Source: Cokeromyces recurvatus
Lineage: Eukaryota > Mucoromycota > Mucoromycetes > Mucorales > Mucoraceae
Direction of reading: 5' to 3'
Assembly (NCBI RefSeq): GCF_025118155.1
Contig: NW_026251435.1
Span: 84,334-148,333 of the forward strand
Length of the DNA stretch: 64,000 nt
Shown here: positions 26,210 to 38,077 of the stretch, in pieces
Numbering within the stretch: the first letter of the stretch is position 1
Layout: every line of letters starts with the position of its first letter
Made by a program: the position numbers and the translations under genes
Notes under the pieces: model-generated
Database searches by the model: none
What the model was told of the DNA's origin: nothing
The model's input: the letters and a program-made list of their open reading frames with translations, nothing else

Positions 26210-28280
26210 TATGTATATTATTATGCATGTAAATATATCCAAGTGACAAAGACTGTTTATTCTGTACAAAAACTTCTTTTTATGTATTATTCCCTTGCAA
26301 CTAATGTATACTAAATCATAATTATTGCTTTATCTATGAATATATATTTACGATATTATGTAATAATTGTTTTTTTTTCTTTCTATGTCATAAGATTTTA
26401 ATAATGAAAGAAGAAAAAAAAAAGTACAATAATCGATGTGATATATATTCCAAGATAAATCATCATGAACATTGTTAGAAAAAGATCAATATACTTTATA
26501 AAAAAATAGATTCTTTTGGAATAGCAAATGTAGGCTGTCATTTTACAGAAGAAAACCTATATAGTTGAAACAAACCAATGACACTATTCTTTAAAGATTT
26601 AGTAAATGTAATCTGTTACATGTAAAAATATATTTATAGAAAGTAGGTTAAATGCCTTTTATTTATAAGTGTAAGACTGCCATTTATACAAGAATCAATC
26701 CTATATTACAAGCCTTTCGTTCTCGAAAGTAGTATGACTTTGGATAAGCTCTTGGTAAAAAAAAAAGTAGAGAAAAGTAGAATAATTATAATTAAAAGTT
26801 TATTCTTTAATATTATTATTTGTGAATATAATAAAACTAGTAAATATTTTTTTAAGGTCCTTAGACAATTAAGTGGACGAATTATCACGAATACAAAGAC
26901 ATGGTAGTTTTTATCTAAAATATAAAAAGCATATAGTTAGTAAAAAATAAAAAAAAATAGATATAAAGCTGTTATAACTAGTATGACTTATAAAGAAAAG
27001 CATTATATTTTCTATATTTTATTATACTTATATATTACGTTTGATAGTTTTTTATACTACTGTTAAAGCATTTTTTCTATCAATTATCATAGTTTCACTT
27101 ATAAGATAATAAGAAGCTATAATGGATTCATGACTGTTAGAATGTAATGATTTCATTGCAACAAAACAAAGAGAGAGACATAATAAATGACAATAAATGT
27201 ACTATTATAACAATAGTATTAAAGGAAGTAATCTAAGCATACTATAACATATAGTTTTTATAAATTGACCAAATATAGATAATAGAAAATTTGAATGCAC
27301 AATCCAGCAAGTTCAAATAACAATATTTATGTAAAGTAATAAAGTGAACTTAATTCGTTTAGAAGTATCTTGATATGTATTTTTTTATATGTGTAGTAGT
27401 CATATAAGCAAGCTTGAAAAAGTTGGACAATGAATCATGTTTGAGCTTTGCTTTAAGATAGAATACGTGCCAAACTTTCTTTTTACAGTCTTGATATATC
27501 AACAATAAAAACCATCATTTAGTCTTCTTGAAGATTAAATTTGTTTATTATATTTCGGGCTAAACTGTCTGTAAAGGATAAAGTGAATTCAATAAATTAC
27601 ATGTTTTAAATTTCACTTGTAACAGAGGAAATACAATATCATTACGGAACATAGAAGTATACTATATAAAAGTAAAGTTTAGTTATTAATTAGATATAAA
27701 AACTTTTTTTTTTTTTTGGTTTTGCTTTGCCTTCTTTCAAAGACTTTTCTTATTTATATTTGTTTGGCGTCACATTCCACTATTGTAGTGTTCTTTTATT
27801 TATTTCAACTTGTAATAAAAAGCATACTCTTTCCTTCTTTTAATGTAATATCTTTTCTTGTATTTATTTATTAGATTAAAAAAAGGGGGTATAATAGGCA
27901 CAAGTGATACAACTATATTTAAAATATAAAGAAGGTATTATTAAAGCTTGGCCTAGTAATATTAAGAAAACATAATTTAGAAATAGAAACAAAGTACTTG
28001 TGATATGAGTAGAGGCGAAAAGAAGCATAGATAGACAATGCTTAAAAAAGAATAATATACCCAACTACAAATGATATTAAGCTTTGTAAATAATTTAGGG
28101 TATATTTTCTGTATGTCAAAAAGGTCAACTCAAGAATACTGTTTTTAACTGCAATCATAGTAATCTATTTAATTTACTATTAATGACATGATAATGTCTT
28201 TCCTTGTAGAAATATAAACAAGCAAAAAAACAAAAAACAAAATAAAAATGTCTACAGTGAGATATTCTTTACGTGCTATT

Positions 28281-28750
28281 TATACGCGTAATATTTATAT
28301 TTATATCGTTTTTTTTCATTTATAATAAAATCTGCTATATAAATATATAAATAATAAAAAAATGGGCCCCATAACGTCGCAGTGTTCCATATACTTATCC
28401 CGGAGGTACTCGTAATGTTTATCAATGATGGTTTACATCGTTATTAGAATACATTGGAGAGGTGAGCATAATCCAGAAAGAAAGCATACAAAATACTAAC
28501 TAAGCTATGAAGCCATCCCAAAAAATCACTCATCAGCCCTTTTACAAGCCAACAAATGAAAAAAAAGGATTATATAAAGAGAAAAAGAAAAGAAAAAAAA
28601 AAGCAAGTTTGGGCATGAAAATGACCTCCTTTTATAGTTTTTTTTTTTGATCCGTTATCATATGCTTTTAACTGTCATAAAAAGGCGTCACAATCTCTGT
28701 GATGGATCTAATTGGATAATCTTAATAGCACACTAATCGTTATCATAATA
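28281..28750 (-). repeat. Right inverted arm of palindromic element
   Basis: This is the reverse-complement partner of 25735-26209. It begins TATACGCGTAATATT and ends ...ATCGTTATCATAATA. Differences from the left arm are few and mostly in homopolymer lengths. Confidence 0.85.
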
Positions 28751-29778
28751 AACATAGTAAACAAACGTGATACCAACAATTACTCCTTAAAAAAAAAATA
28801 TACACATATCTCTTTTAATTATTATTATTATTCCTTTTGTTTATAGTCTAATTCAGTAAGAATAATATATATGTTTATACATTTTTATAATAAGATCTTT
28901 AGTCAAGTCAACATTTCAGGGGAAACTTAAAATAAAGGGATAAATATCAAATATGTATAAATATATGTGTATACCATTTTTTATTAAATATTTACATTTT
29001 TACTGTATGGCAGTCTGCTTTTCTTTGTATTTAATCATAATAGAGCTTCTTAGTTAATGCGCTTGAAAGAGAGAGAGAAAGAAAGACATGCTACTGCATA
29101 ATTAAAATACTCGTTATATACTCAAGTTACTTGTTGAAGGTGCTTAATTACAATTTTGGCATATCCATATATTGTGTAGAATGACTACTTTAATTGTATC
29201 ATTGTGCACATGTTGTATATGTCAGGAACTAAGCTTTAATTTGTACTACTCTTAATTACTTCCATAGCGTTGTAACTCATCAAAGTATACCTATTTGAAT
29301 TTATATATATAAATACTCTTTAATAATAAAAATGAAAGGATAGTTAGAATTGGTTTCAATTAACTATCTTTGAATAGTCAGTATTTGATGAATCACTTAT
29401 AGTCTTTCTCCTATTCCTTTTACTGTGTCTTTATATTTATTGCTGAGGATATATCAATATTCTTATCATTAATCATTCTTCATAAATTTACATCAAATAA
29501 GCATACCAATACTGATTTACAGAATATCAGACTTGTATAAATCATATGGGCTATCTTCATTGCAATGTATGTATGCATACAAGAGTGTGTCGTATCATAG
29601 GGAGCTCTACTATTAAAGCATATTTGCTCATTGTCCTTACCTTAATCTTTCTTATTTTAATAGTAAGATGGATAAAGCAGAGAAACGAATGTATTACGAT
29701 TGTTTTTTTTTTCCACATAGTTTCCTTAACTCACAAAAAAAAAAAGCAAATACTCCATGTAAGTACACAAATAATTTA
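28751..29778. other. Intergenic region after the palindromic element
   Basis: AT-rich DNA with no gene seen. It contains the diverged outer extension of the right arm (28893-28926) and a GA-rich run near 29068. Confidence 0.5.
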
Positions 29779-31023
29779 TTAAAAATTATCAAAATTGCCA
29801 TATGTCTTTTTAACTTTTTTTGTTGACTCTAATTCACTTTCCACAGGTTCTTTTCTTTTTTTTACTGTGTTCAAATATTTGCCTACACCGCCTTCACTTT
29901 TGGACACACTAGGTCCGAACCATCCCATCTTGTCTTCTTTTTCTCGCTTCCTTCTAGCTTCTTCATCCTCTTTTTCTGCATTTGCTTCATGAGCAAGTTT
30001 CTTTTTTAATCTAGTTTGATACTCCTCAAATGGATCTACAAATACTTGTACTTGTTTCATAATAATTTCTCTTTCTGGACGGTCTCGTTCATCAACTGGA
30101 ATTGTTTCTAGAATTTTTAAAACGTCCATACCACCAACAACTTTACCAAAGACTGTATGTTTTCCATCTAAATGTGGTGCAGCTGCATATGTTATAAAAC
30201 TAAGAAAAAAAAATAGGCATAAGATAAGAGTTGATTCGATTATTCTTGTTTTCCCCCCTACTTACAATTGTGAACTGTTGGTGTCCTTTCCTTTATTAGC
30301 CATACTGAGGATACCACGAGCATTATGTGTTAACGTTGTCTTAATTTCGTCAGGAAAATCTCTTTTCCAGAATGACTCGCCTCCCCTACCAGTACCTGTA
30401 GGATCACCACCTTGAATCTAGACAAATATATTAATATCAATCAACACAGATTTTGTATATATTTATACATATACATATCTCTGTATGATATTTACCATAA
30501 AGCCCTTAATGTTTCTATGAAATTTAACTCCATCATAATAATTACTTTTAGCAAGTTGAACAAAATTATGACATGTACGTGGTACTCTATCACTAAATAA
30601 TTCCAAGTTGATGTTTCCAAAGTTGGTGACAATTCTTACATAAGATTTTGATTTGATACGTTTATACATGAATTCTTCTTCATCGATTAAGGCTCGCGTC
30701 GCTTGGGTATATGCACTCATGGCAGTAGATGTGAACGACTCTGCTGCTTCACCTGTTGTATAATGTGCTGCATTATAAGGCAAACTCTCTTTCTTTTGGT
30801 GAAATGAGACTGGCACTTTATTATCCTTTTTGGACACTTCCTTTGTTTCTTTTGCTGCTAATTCGTCAAAGACTTTTTTTGTATTGCCCATACCCGCCAC
30901 ATTTATGTTATGCGTTGGTTTTCTTCTTTCAATTTCTTCTGCTACATTAATTACTTTTTTATTCGTTTTCAAGTAATCAAATTTGGACATGTCTTTGTTT
31001 TCTAAATTATGTGGATCCTAACG

Positions 31024-31062
<39 letters not shown>

Positions 31063-31584
31063 TTAAACTAATTCTTATTCGAGTGCAGGATTCTTTACCT
31101 GAAGCATAATAATGTCCTTTTTGGTAAATGGCTCATCAGTCATCAAATCTTTCCAATGTTTAGTTTTAATATTTAACTTTTCAATTGTATCATATGCATA
31201 TACATTGCCTGTTGTTTTGATAGCTGCAATGGCTGTATGATCTGTAAAGACTTTAAAGGTAACTGGGCAATAATACTCATCTTTGTCGTTTTTGGAAAAG
31301 TTGAGCTTGATCAAGTTCTTCATCTCGAGTTTTTCACCAGTAACAGGATTAGTGCCATATTTTTTAATGTAAGGGATAATATGTACCAAGTCGAAAATGA
31401 TACCCTCAGATGTACAAACAGGATGTTCAAATGGTTGAAGTGAAAGTGAACAACAATAAAACGGTAAGCGTTTGAAGCCTTCTGAAGTCCTCTTCCCAGT
31501 AATACCTGAGGCAGCTGAATGTTGTCCAACTTCTCCACTCCATTCAGAATGTGTAATATATAATTTATCTGTCCATTTACCCAT
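29779..31584 (-). CDS. PPIL2: U-box cyclophilin-type peptidyl-prolyl isomerase (PPIL2/Cyp8)
   Basis: Four or so exons encode a U-box followed by a cyclophilin domain. The start is ATG 31584 ([15 protein letters not shown]). The U-box spans about residues 35-110 ([16 protein letters not shown] to [12 protein letters not shown]). A charged linker leads to the cyclophilin fold: [20 protein letters not shown] with the catalytic Arg, [34 protein letters not shown] and [16 protein letters not shown]2-type proteins are nuclear, associate with the spliceosome and have E3 ubiquitin-ligase activity. The usual cyclosporin-binding Trp before the LDGKH segment is His here, so CsA sensitivity is probably low. 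The tail is Lys/Glu-rich, ends NFDNF. The intron 31020-31075 contains a T37 run (sense) before its acceptor. Confidence 0.93.
31024..31060 (-). repeat. T37 tract before the PPIL2 3' splice site
   Basis: On the sense strand T37 is followed by CGTTAG and then the exon starting [13 protein letters not shown]. It sits in the polypyrimidine position, as in the two kinesin introns. Confidence 0.85.
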
Positions 31585-31810
31585 TTTTTTTTTTTAATTA
31601 AATAAAAAAAATAAATAAAGAGGATAGTCTATTTGGACAAATTACTGCAGACTTTTTTTTTTTTTTTAACGGCGAACGTGACTTTCAGTTCATTATGAAC
31701 AAGTTACTATATTTTCAAAACTATTATTAAAAAAAAAATAGAATATATGAAACAAGTGTCTATTTTTTTTTTTTTTTTTTTGCCTTTTTTTTTTTTCATT
31801 CATATATACC

Positions 31811-34636
31811 ATGTTGGAACCAGACTCAAAACAAAAAGACATGACGACACAAAGGCGTCGACCACTTAGCTTGATACCCGATCTAGATGTTCCTCCATTA
31901 ATACCTCGATGGTAAACTAAAAAAAAAAAAAGGCATAAAAATCTCTTCTCAAAAGAAAAAAATACACATTAACATGCTTAAAGGTTTCATGCTATTGATA
32001 ATCCAATTATAGATCGCACTTCTATAAGAAGAGCAAAAAGTTCTTCAACCCTTAATAAACTATCACCGAAAAGCCCTTCTAAAGTATCTCCTAGTAAATG
32101 GGTACCTTTTTCTAAACGTGACTCCGAAGCACTTGAAAAAGCTTATCAGGTACGTCAGTTTTGAAAATATATATATGTATATATGTATATATATATATAT
32201 ATATACTAATTTATACATAGAATAACGATGTTAGGGCAAAAGTATCTGTAAATGAAGACCATTTGTTTGAAGTAGATATCACTCAAAGAACAATTAGTCC
32301 TATTTATTGGGAAGGACCAACTTATGAAGTACGTAGAGCAACATGGTTTATGCTGACAGATGGTTGGGTACCATGTGAAGAAAACATTGCAGAACAAATA
32401 GAATTAGGCTATTATAAATTTAAGCCTTACAGGCCAAATGTAAATAATACTGAGGATTCCGTAGCAGCAGAAGAAACAAAATTAGAGATATCATTATCAA
32501 AGCAGTCTGTGGATGTACATTGGAACCTGTTGGGCCCTTACTTGGGTCAATATATCGTGTACACGGGTGAGAATACTGCTTGGCTATTATCTAATAGTAC
32601 AAGTAGTAAACTAGCTAAAAGTATTATTAAACGATTAACGAACAAACATAACTTGGGCGGTATTCGACTTGTTCGTGGATATCCTGCCGTAGAAGAATTA
32701 ACCAAGAAATCAAAGATATCAACAAAATCAAATACATCTACAAATGCTCCATTAGATGAAGAAAACAGCAGTAGTAACTATTCCTCTGATGAAGAAATAA
32801 ATACAACAAAAGAGGAAGAAGAACAGGAAATAGAAAAGAATGAAGCAATGGATTATGATAATGAAAATAGTGAAGAAGAAGTAAGAAATATAGACCATCT
32901 TATATTTGTCATTCATGGGTAAAAAAGCATATACACCTTATATAAAAAAAAAATTAGCTAATTATTATACATATATTACCAAAATAGCATTGGTCAAAAA
33001 ATGTCTGAAAGAACGGGACAAACCTTTGTACACGGTAGTTGTATAATGTTATTTATTGTCATGTATTTGTACTAATGGCTTTATGATAGATGTTAATATA
33101 ATGAGAAAAACGATAAAGTTAGCTTATAATTCAGCAATAGTTACAACTTCAACTCCTAATAAACCAAATGGAATACAAATTTTACCAATTATGTGGAGGC
33201 AAGATATTAAATTTGGTATGGCTGCAGATGATGAAGGTTATGAAGCTGATCTTGGTACTATGGGTGTAGATGATGGTTGTCCTACTTTAGATGAATTAAC
33301 TTTAGAAGGTGTACCAAATATAAGAACAGTTATTTCTGATGTCTTGATGGATGTTCCACTGTATATGACACCACGTTATCGTGAGCTTATGACACAAATT
33401 ATTGCAAAAGAACTTAACCGAGTTTATTACTTGTTCTGTATGAGGAATCCTGAGTTCGCAGAAAAAGGCAAAGTTTCGATATTTGGACATTCGCTTGGGG
33501 TAAAATGATTTATATACGTTATGTTAAAACAAAAAAAAAAATACTGATTTCTGTTTCCAGTCTTTACTTGCCTTTGATGTATTAACATTACAGCCTGTTA
33601 CACTACCTGATCAACATGTAGATAAAAAAATACCAGATAAAAAATTACCTCCTCCTCTTTTATTTCCAGTGCAAAATTTCTTTGCAGCAGGCTCCCCATT
33701 AGGTGTAATTCTATTATTACGTGGCTTTAAAATTGCTTCACGTAAATCACTTTCGGATGTCAATAATGTACTCTCGGATATTAAATCACCTTCACCTACT
33801 TCAATTAATTTCTGCTATCCAGCCGTAGAAAATTTATATAATATCTTTCATAAAGTAAATTCCATATTATTCTAATATGTATATATGTATATTTACTTGA
33901 CCTTTTTTTTTTTTTTTACTAGTCTGATCCTGTTGCTTATCGACTTGAACCTTTGATTGCTCGTCATTATAGTTCAAAATTAAAACCCGAGTATATCCCT
34001 TATATGAAAGGTGGGTTAAAAGGCGTCATTGACGCTAGTTTTAATGTTGGCTCGGGTATTGCTAATCGTGCAGGAGCCATGTATGAATCAATCAAGATGG
34101 GATTAACTGCTAATTTATTTATGCGTGGTTTGGGCCTTTCTCGACAGCAAATCTATGAAGATATACATCCAAAAACTTCTGATACTATTTCAGAAGAGAA
34201 AGATACCAGTAGTCAACTTACTCGTGTCAGGTCTAATAGTGATCCTACACGATTTGAATCTTTATCTAATGATAAAACTCAACTATTTAAACGTACAACT
34301 CAAACTGATAAAATATCAATTAACTCAAATGGCAAATCTACATCAGGGAAGACATTGCCCTCACCATTAATGACACCTAACGACACATATTCTCAAGGAG
34401 CGCGAAAATTGAAAATGCTTAATGTCACCGGACGTGTAGATTATTGTCTGAAAGAAGGATTACTAGAGAACCCTTATTTAAGTGCATTCAGTGCACATAT
34501 GCAATATTGGCAGGTAAATCTTTTATGATTTTATGTTATTTTTTTGTATTTATTATATGCCTTCTAAAACATATATTTATAGGATATAGATGTAGCAGCA
34601 TTCCTTATTAGACAAATATATAATGATAATGAATAA
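31811..34636 (+). CDS. DDHD-domain phospholipase (Ddl1/DDHD1-like)
   Basis: Multi-exon intracellular phospholipase A1-like gene starting MLEPDSKQKDMTTQ at 31811. The N-terminal region has a WWE-like segment (YWEGPTYEVRRATWFM) found in this family. An acidic low-complexity stretch (ENSSSNYSSDEEINTT) follows. IDHLIFVIHGIGQ opens the hydrolase fold, and the nucleophile Ser is in VSIFGHSLGSLLAF (GxSxG). FFAAGSPLGV is next. The C-terminal DDHD region reads RVDYCLKEGLLENPYLSAF then HMQYWQ-DIDVAAFLIRQI. Yeast Ddl1 acts on mitochondrial cardiolipin and phospholipids; human homologues act on phosphatidic acid and PS. The stop is at 34634-34636. The 3' end is convergent with the GH27 gene, 92 bp away. 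Confidence 0.9.
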
Positions 34637-34690
34637 AGGAAAAAAAAACATACACACACACACATACATTCATTTATTTACAAGGCCTAC

Positions 34691-34691
<1 letters not shown>

Positions 34692-34724
<33 letters not shown>
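34692..34724. repeat. 33-base poly(A) tract between convergent genes
   Basis: An uninterrupted A33 run lies between the stops of the DDHD gene and the GH27 gene. Confidence 0.95.
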
Positions 34725-34726
<2 letters not shown>

Positions 34727-34728
34727 TA

Positions 34729-36343
34729 TTATGCAGGTTTAACAAGTAGAGTTTGACTTTGACCAGGACGTAAGACAATGCTATATTTATCATCATATAC
34801 ACCTAAATTCTCCCCAGTCCAAACATCTTTTAATTCTGCTCGTCTTAAGCCAATATTTACAAAATTGAGTGTGACCTCATGACTTAGTCCAAGCATAAAA
34901 ATGTATGTATGTGCATTGATCAAACAAACATAAATACGACCGTCCTTTAATTTCTTCCACCAGACTTGCTTACGATTTAACCATACATTACCAGAACCAA
35001 TTGGTCTTGCCATGATACCACTTTGATGAATCTCTAATATTTCCTTATGATTATACCATCTAAGATATTTATCAGGGATTTGTCGAGGATCAGAACCTAT
35101 GCAAAAGACAGAAGAGACGATGGCCCAAAAACTAATACAGGTTTGCCGTACATCATCATTGTCTAAGCCATCGATACATTTACCGTTCACCGTCATACCG
35201 ACCAAGACAACATCTAGATCAATATAGAATCCATAATCGCTTCCCACTACGCAAGTATCAGCCCATTTTTCGCATGGTGTTATACGTTGCATAATACGAT
35301 GTGAGGATGTCATGGTCTTGGTTGAATAAGATTCAATGTCAACATAGATTCGTGCACCATTTGATATTTGAGCCCATTCGTCTGCATAAGTTACATCAAT
35401 TTGCCATGATATTTCAAGCCAAATGTTGTATCGTTTAAATGCTTTATACAACATTTGAGTACAAGCACGATTATCAGGTCCTGAAAAAGGGTAATATTCA
35501 CTTCCACCACCAGGACCCACTGCATCTAGTTTAACAAATGAGATACCCCACTCATGGAAAAGATCAGCTATTGAATCATAGTATCTTTGAACGAGATCAT
35601 TGTGTTCGTCTGGCATATAAGTAGTACCTTTGAACCCACATCCTTCTTTACGTGAAGGTACAAGTTCATCTAATGTATGCATTGTTCCTTTAATTCGTTT
35701 TTTGTTGTCAGCCGCGTCCTGACGAACACCAGGAAGTATATAAAGACCAAGTTTGTGTCCATTCTTTTTTAAATGATCAGCAATGGGTCGCAAACCATTA
35801 GGGAAGACATCTTTTCGAACTGTCCATCGACCAAATTCATCACATGAATTACACCTAAAAACGACATACATTCTCATTGAGTGAAACTATTTAAAAAAAA
35901 AAGGTTGACTTTTCTCTTTGTTTTACCATCCAGAATCTATATTTATATATTCATAAGCTGGCATCTTGACTTTCATCGCATCAGAAATGTCTTTAATTTG
36001 TTGTTCATTAAACCTTCAAAATTAATAATATTATAAAAAAAAACCCAGTAAACTTTGACAGCTAATGAAACAGCTTACCAGGGCTTAATATGCTTTCCAC
36101 CATAACCTGGCACATCATCTAATAATTGTGAAGACCATGTCGAGAAACCAAGTGCTGGCTTTCTTGCAAATTCGGGAACTCTAATCATTTATGCAAATGA
36201 GTACATATTTATATATATTATTGATAATTAGAGCAGACTTACTCATTAATGTTTGAAGGCTTTTTTTCAACAGTGAAAGATGTTATGGTATAGTTATTAC
36301 TATTATAATTATTATAATTATTATTACTTCTTGATACCTTCAT
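34729..36343 (-). CDS. Glycoside hydrolase family 27-like (alpha-galactosidase-like)
   Basis: Four exons encode a (beta/alpha)8 glycosidase. The start used is ATG 36343, giving an Asn-rich N-terminus (MKVSRSNNNYNNYNN) with no signal peptide. Conserved GH27 landmarks follow: ALGFSTWSS, YINIDSGW, FPNGLRPIADHLKKNGHKLG, the nucleophile Asp in FVKLDAVGPG and a later DLDVVLVGM where the acid/base Asp is expected. The C-terminal beta-sandwich ends SIVLRPGQSQTLLVKPA. GH27 enzymes cleave alpha-galactosides or alpha-N-acetylgalactosaminides. Substrate cannot be told, and the absent leader suggests either a cytosolic enzyme or a missed upstream exon; the upstream 60 bases are an A-rich run. Confidence 0.85.
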
Positions 36344-38077
36344 AATTGTTAAATGAAAATAAAAAAATGAAAAAAAAAAAATAAAATAAAAAAATAAAAA
36401 AATAAAAAAAATAAAGGAAAATTAAAATTTATTTCAAGGAATAATGAAATTCATTTTTTTTTTAAGCTTAACCAAATGAGGTAGATTATTATCATAAACC
36501 AACAGTTAATTTAGAAGAAGAAGAAGAATGATTACATGATGGAATTTAGTTGTACGACCCTAATGTCATATTTTGAAAATACAAATACAAATCATTTGCA
36601 TAAAAATAATTACTTTGTGCAGCAAAATTGTATTCATTAATGAATCTCTCTTCTCCTGACAAAGTCCAGTAATAGAAGGAAGGACTTTTGTTTCTTTTCT
36701 TTTTTTTTCCCTGAATAATCAATATACATGCATTTTAGCAATGTTAACTACTCCATAATAAGCATAAAAAGAATGATAAGCAATATCCTTTATTTGTGGT
36801 TATATCCCAATATCTACTAAACGCAATCAACTATGCAAATGTGCAATTTCTTTTTATCTAGATTCTTCTTCTCACTTATTATCTAAAAAGGAATTGTATG
36901 AAAAAAAAAATGGCCTATTAATCTAGATATGATGTTCTTGCTAGTATTTTGTACAAAATCAGAAAAATACTAGTGATGATAGATCTCCGCTTTTGAAACT
37001 TTTCTTTTTTTTCCCATACATACCACCCCTTATACAAACACCATAAATGCTACCTTCTCTCAAAGCAGTTAGTTTACTTTTTTGAACTATCAATTAGAAA
37101 GATGTATGTTGACCACATATTTTGTAGTTTCTCGTCAGTTTTAGTTATAGATAAAATCTGGTTTTTTGGATAGAGAATAATAGAAAAAAAAAACCTGTTA
37201 ACTTATTTGTTATCCTGTATAGCTTATAACTGCTTATTTCATGATGGATGTCTGTAATATAAGTAGCAGTATACACCTTTTTTTTTTCTTCAATAAATAT
37301 GAACTCTATAACGGTAATATGAGTATATCTAATCAGATCTGTATTGCATATATATGTGTTAAACACTAGCATTTATATTCTTGAATTATATCCTGTTTCA
37401 TTCAAATTAAAAGGGAAAAATATATATTTTGTATACTATCATTCCTATCTTATCATCACAAGACTATATTTCCCTGTATTTATAGTATATTCTTATTCTA
37501 AATTTTATAATAGAAACAACTCTAAATGACCGAGTAAAGTTGTTTTATTACTCAGCTAAAAGCTTCAAGAAAGAAGGAATCTCAAATCACTCAAATTTAC
37601 CTTCCAAATACGGTCCTGTACATTAACATATATTAATATTGTATTCCTCAAAAAGCTTTCTATCCATTTTTTTTTTTTGGTTTGTCTTGTTGAATTAATA
37701 TTAGTTTGTTGGTTATCTTATTAGCAATAGTAGAACCTTCACTATTTTCCAGTACAATAGATATCATAAGTGTAGACGCAAGTCCTAGGACATTTATTAT
37801 TATGCAATCTTTATATATGTATATCTATACACGTATTTATTATACTAATGATCCATATGAGTTGCAGCATATGTCTTTCACCATATTTTATGAATGAGTT
37901 TGACTTATTCATCATGAATGTAATGTTGATTTGGATGCTGTTGTTCATTGTAAGTAAAAATTATCAAGGAACAAAAGAAAAAAAAGGGTTATGCTTATGT
38001 GCAACAGTCACAGCTATCTTCAAATTTATAGCTTTTTTTTAAAAATTACATGAATCTTTTTTCTTTGTTTATTTATT
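36344..38077. other. 1.7 kb intergenic region, divergent genes
   Basis: AT-rich region upstream of both the GH27 gene (-) and PRP4 (+). It contains A/T-rich microsatellite-like sequence just upstream of the GH27 start (36359-36420). Frames are short and low complexity; no gene is supported. Confidence 0.5.

Larger units (their letters stand above)
25735..28750. mobile_element. 3.0 kb palindromic element with ~470 bp inverted arms
   Basis: The left arm (25735-26209) and right arm (28281-28750) are inverted copies that look almost identical; a 150-base stretch compared by eye (25969-26125 against 28359-28515) shows no difference. Between them is about 2.07 kb of AT-rich, apparently non-coding DNA with no transposase motif. 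Weaker inverted similarity continues outside the arms, 25700-25735 against 28893-28926, interrupted on the right by about 140 bases. It could be a non-autonomous DNA transposon with long terminal inverted repeats (foldback type) or a segmental inverted duplication. No clear target-site duplication could be fixed at the edges. Confidence 0.75.

Noticed and set aside
28395..28460. C/D box snoRNA in the palindrome arm
   Set aside because: A TGATGG-like element is seen, but there is no convincing D box or terminal stem.
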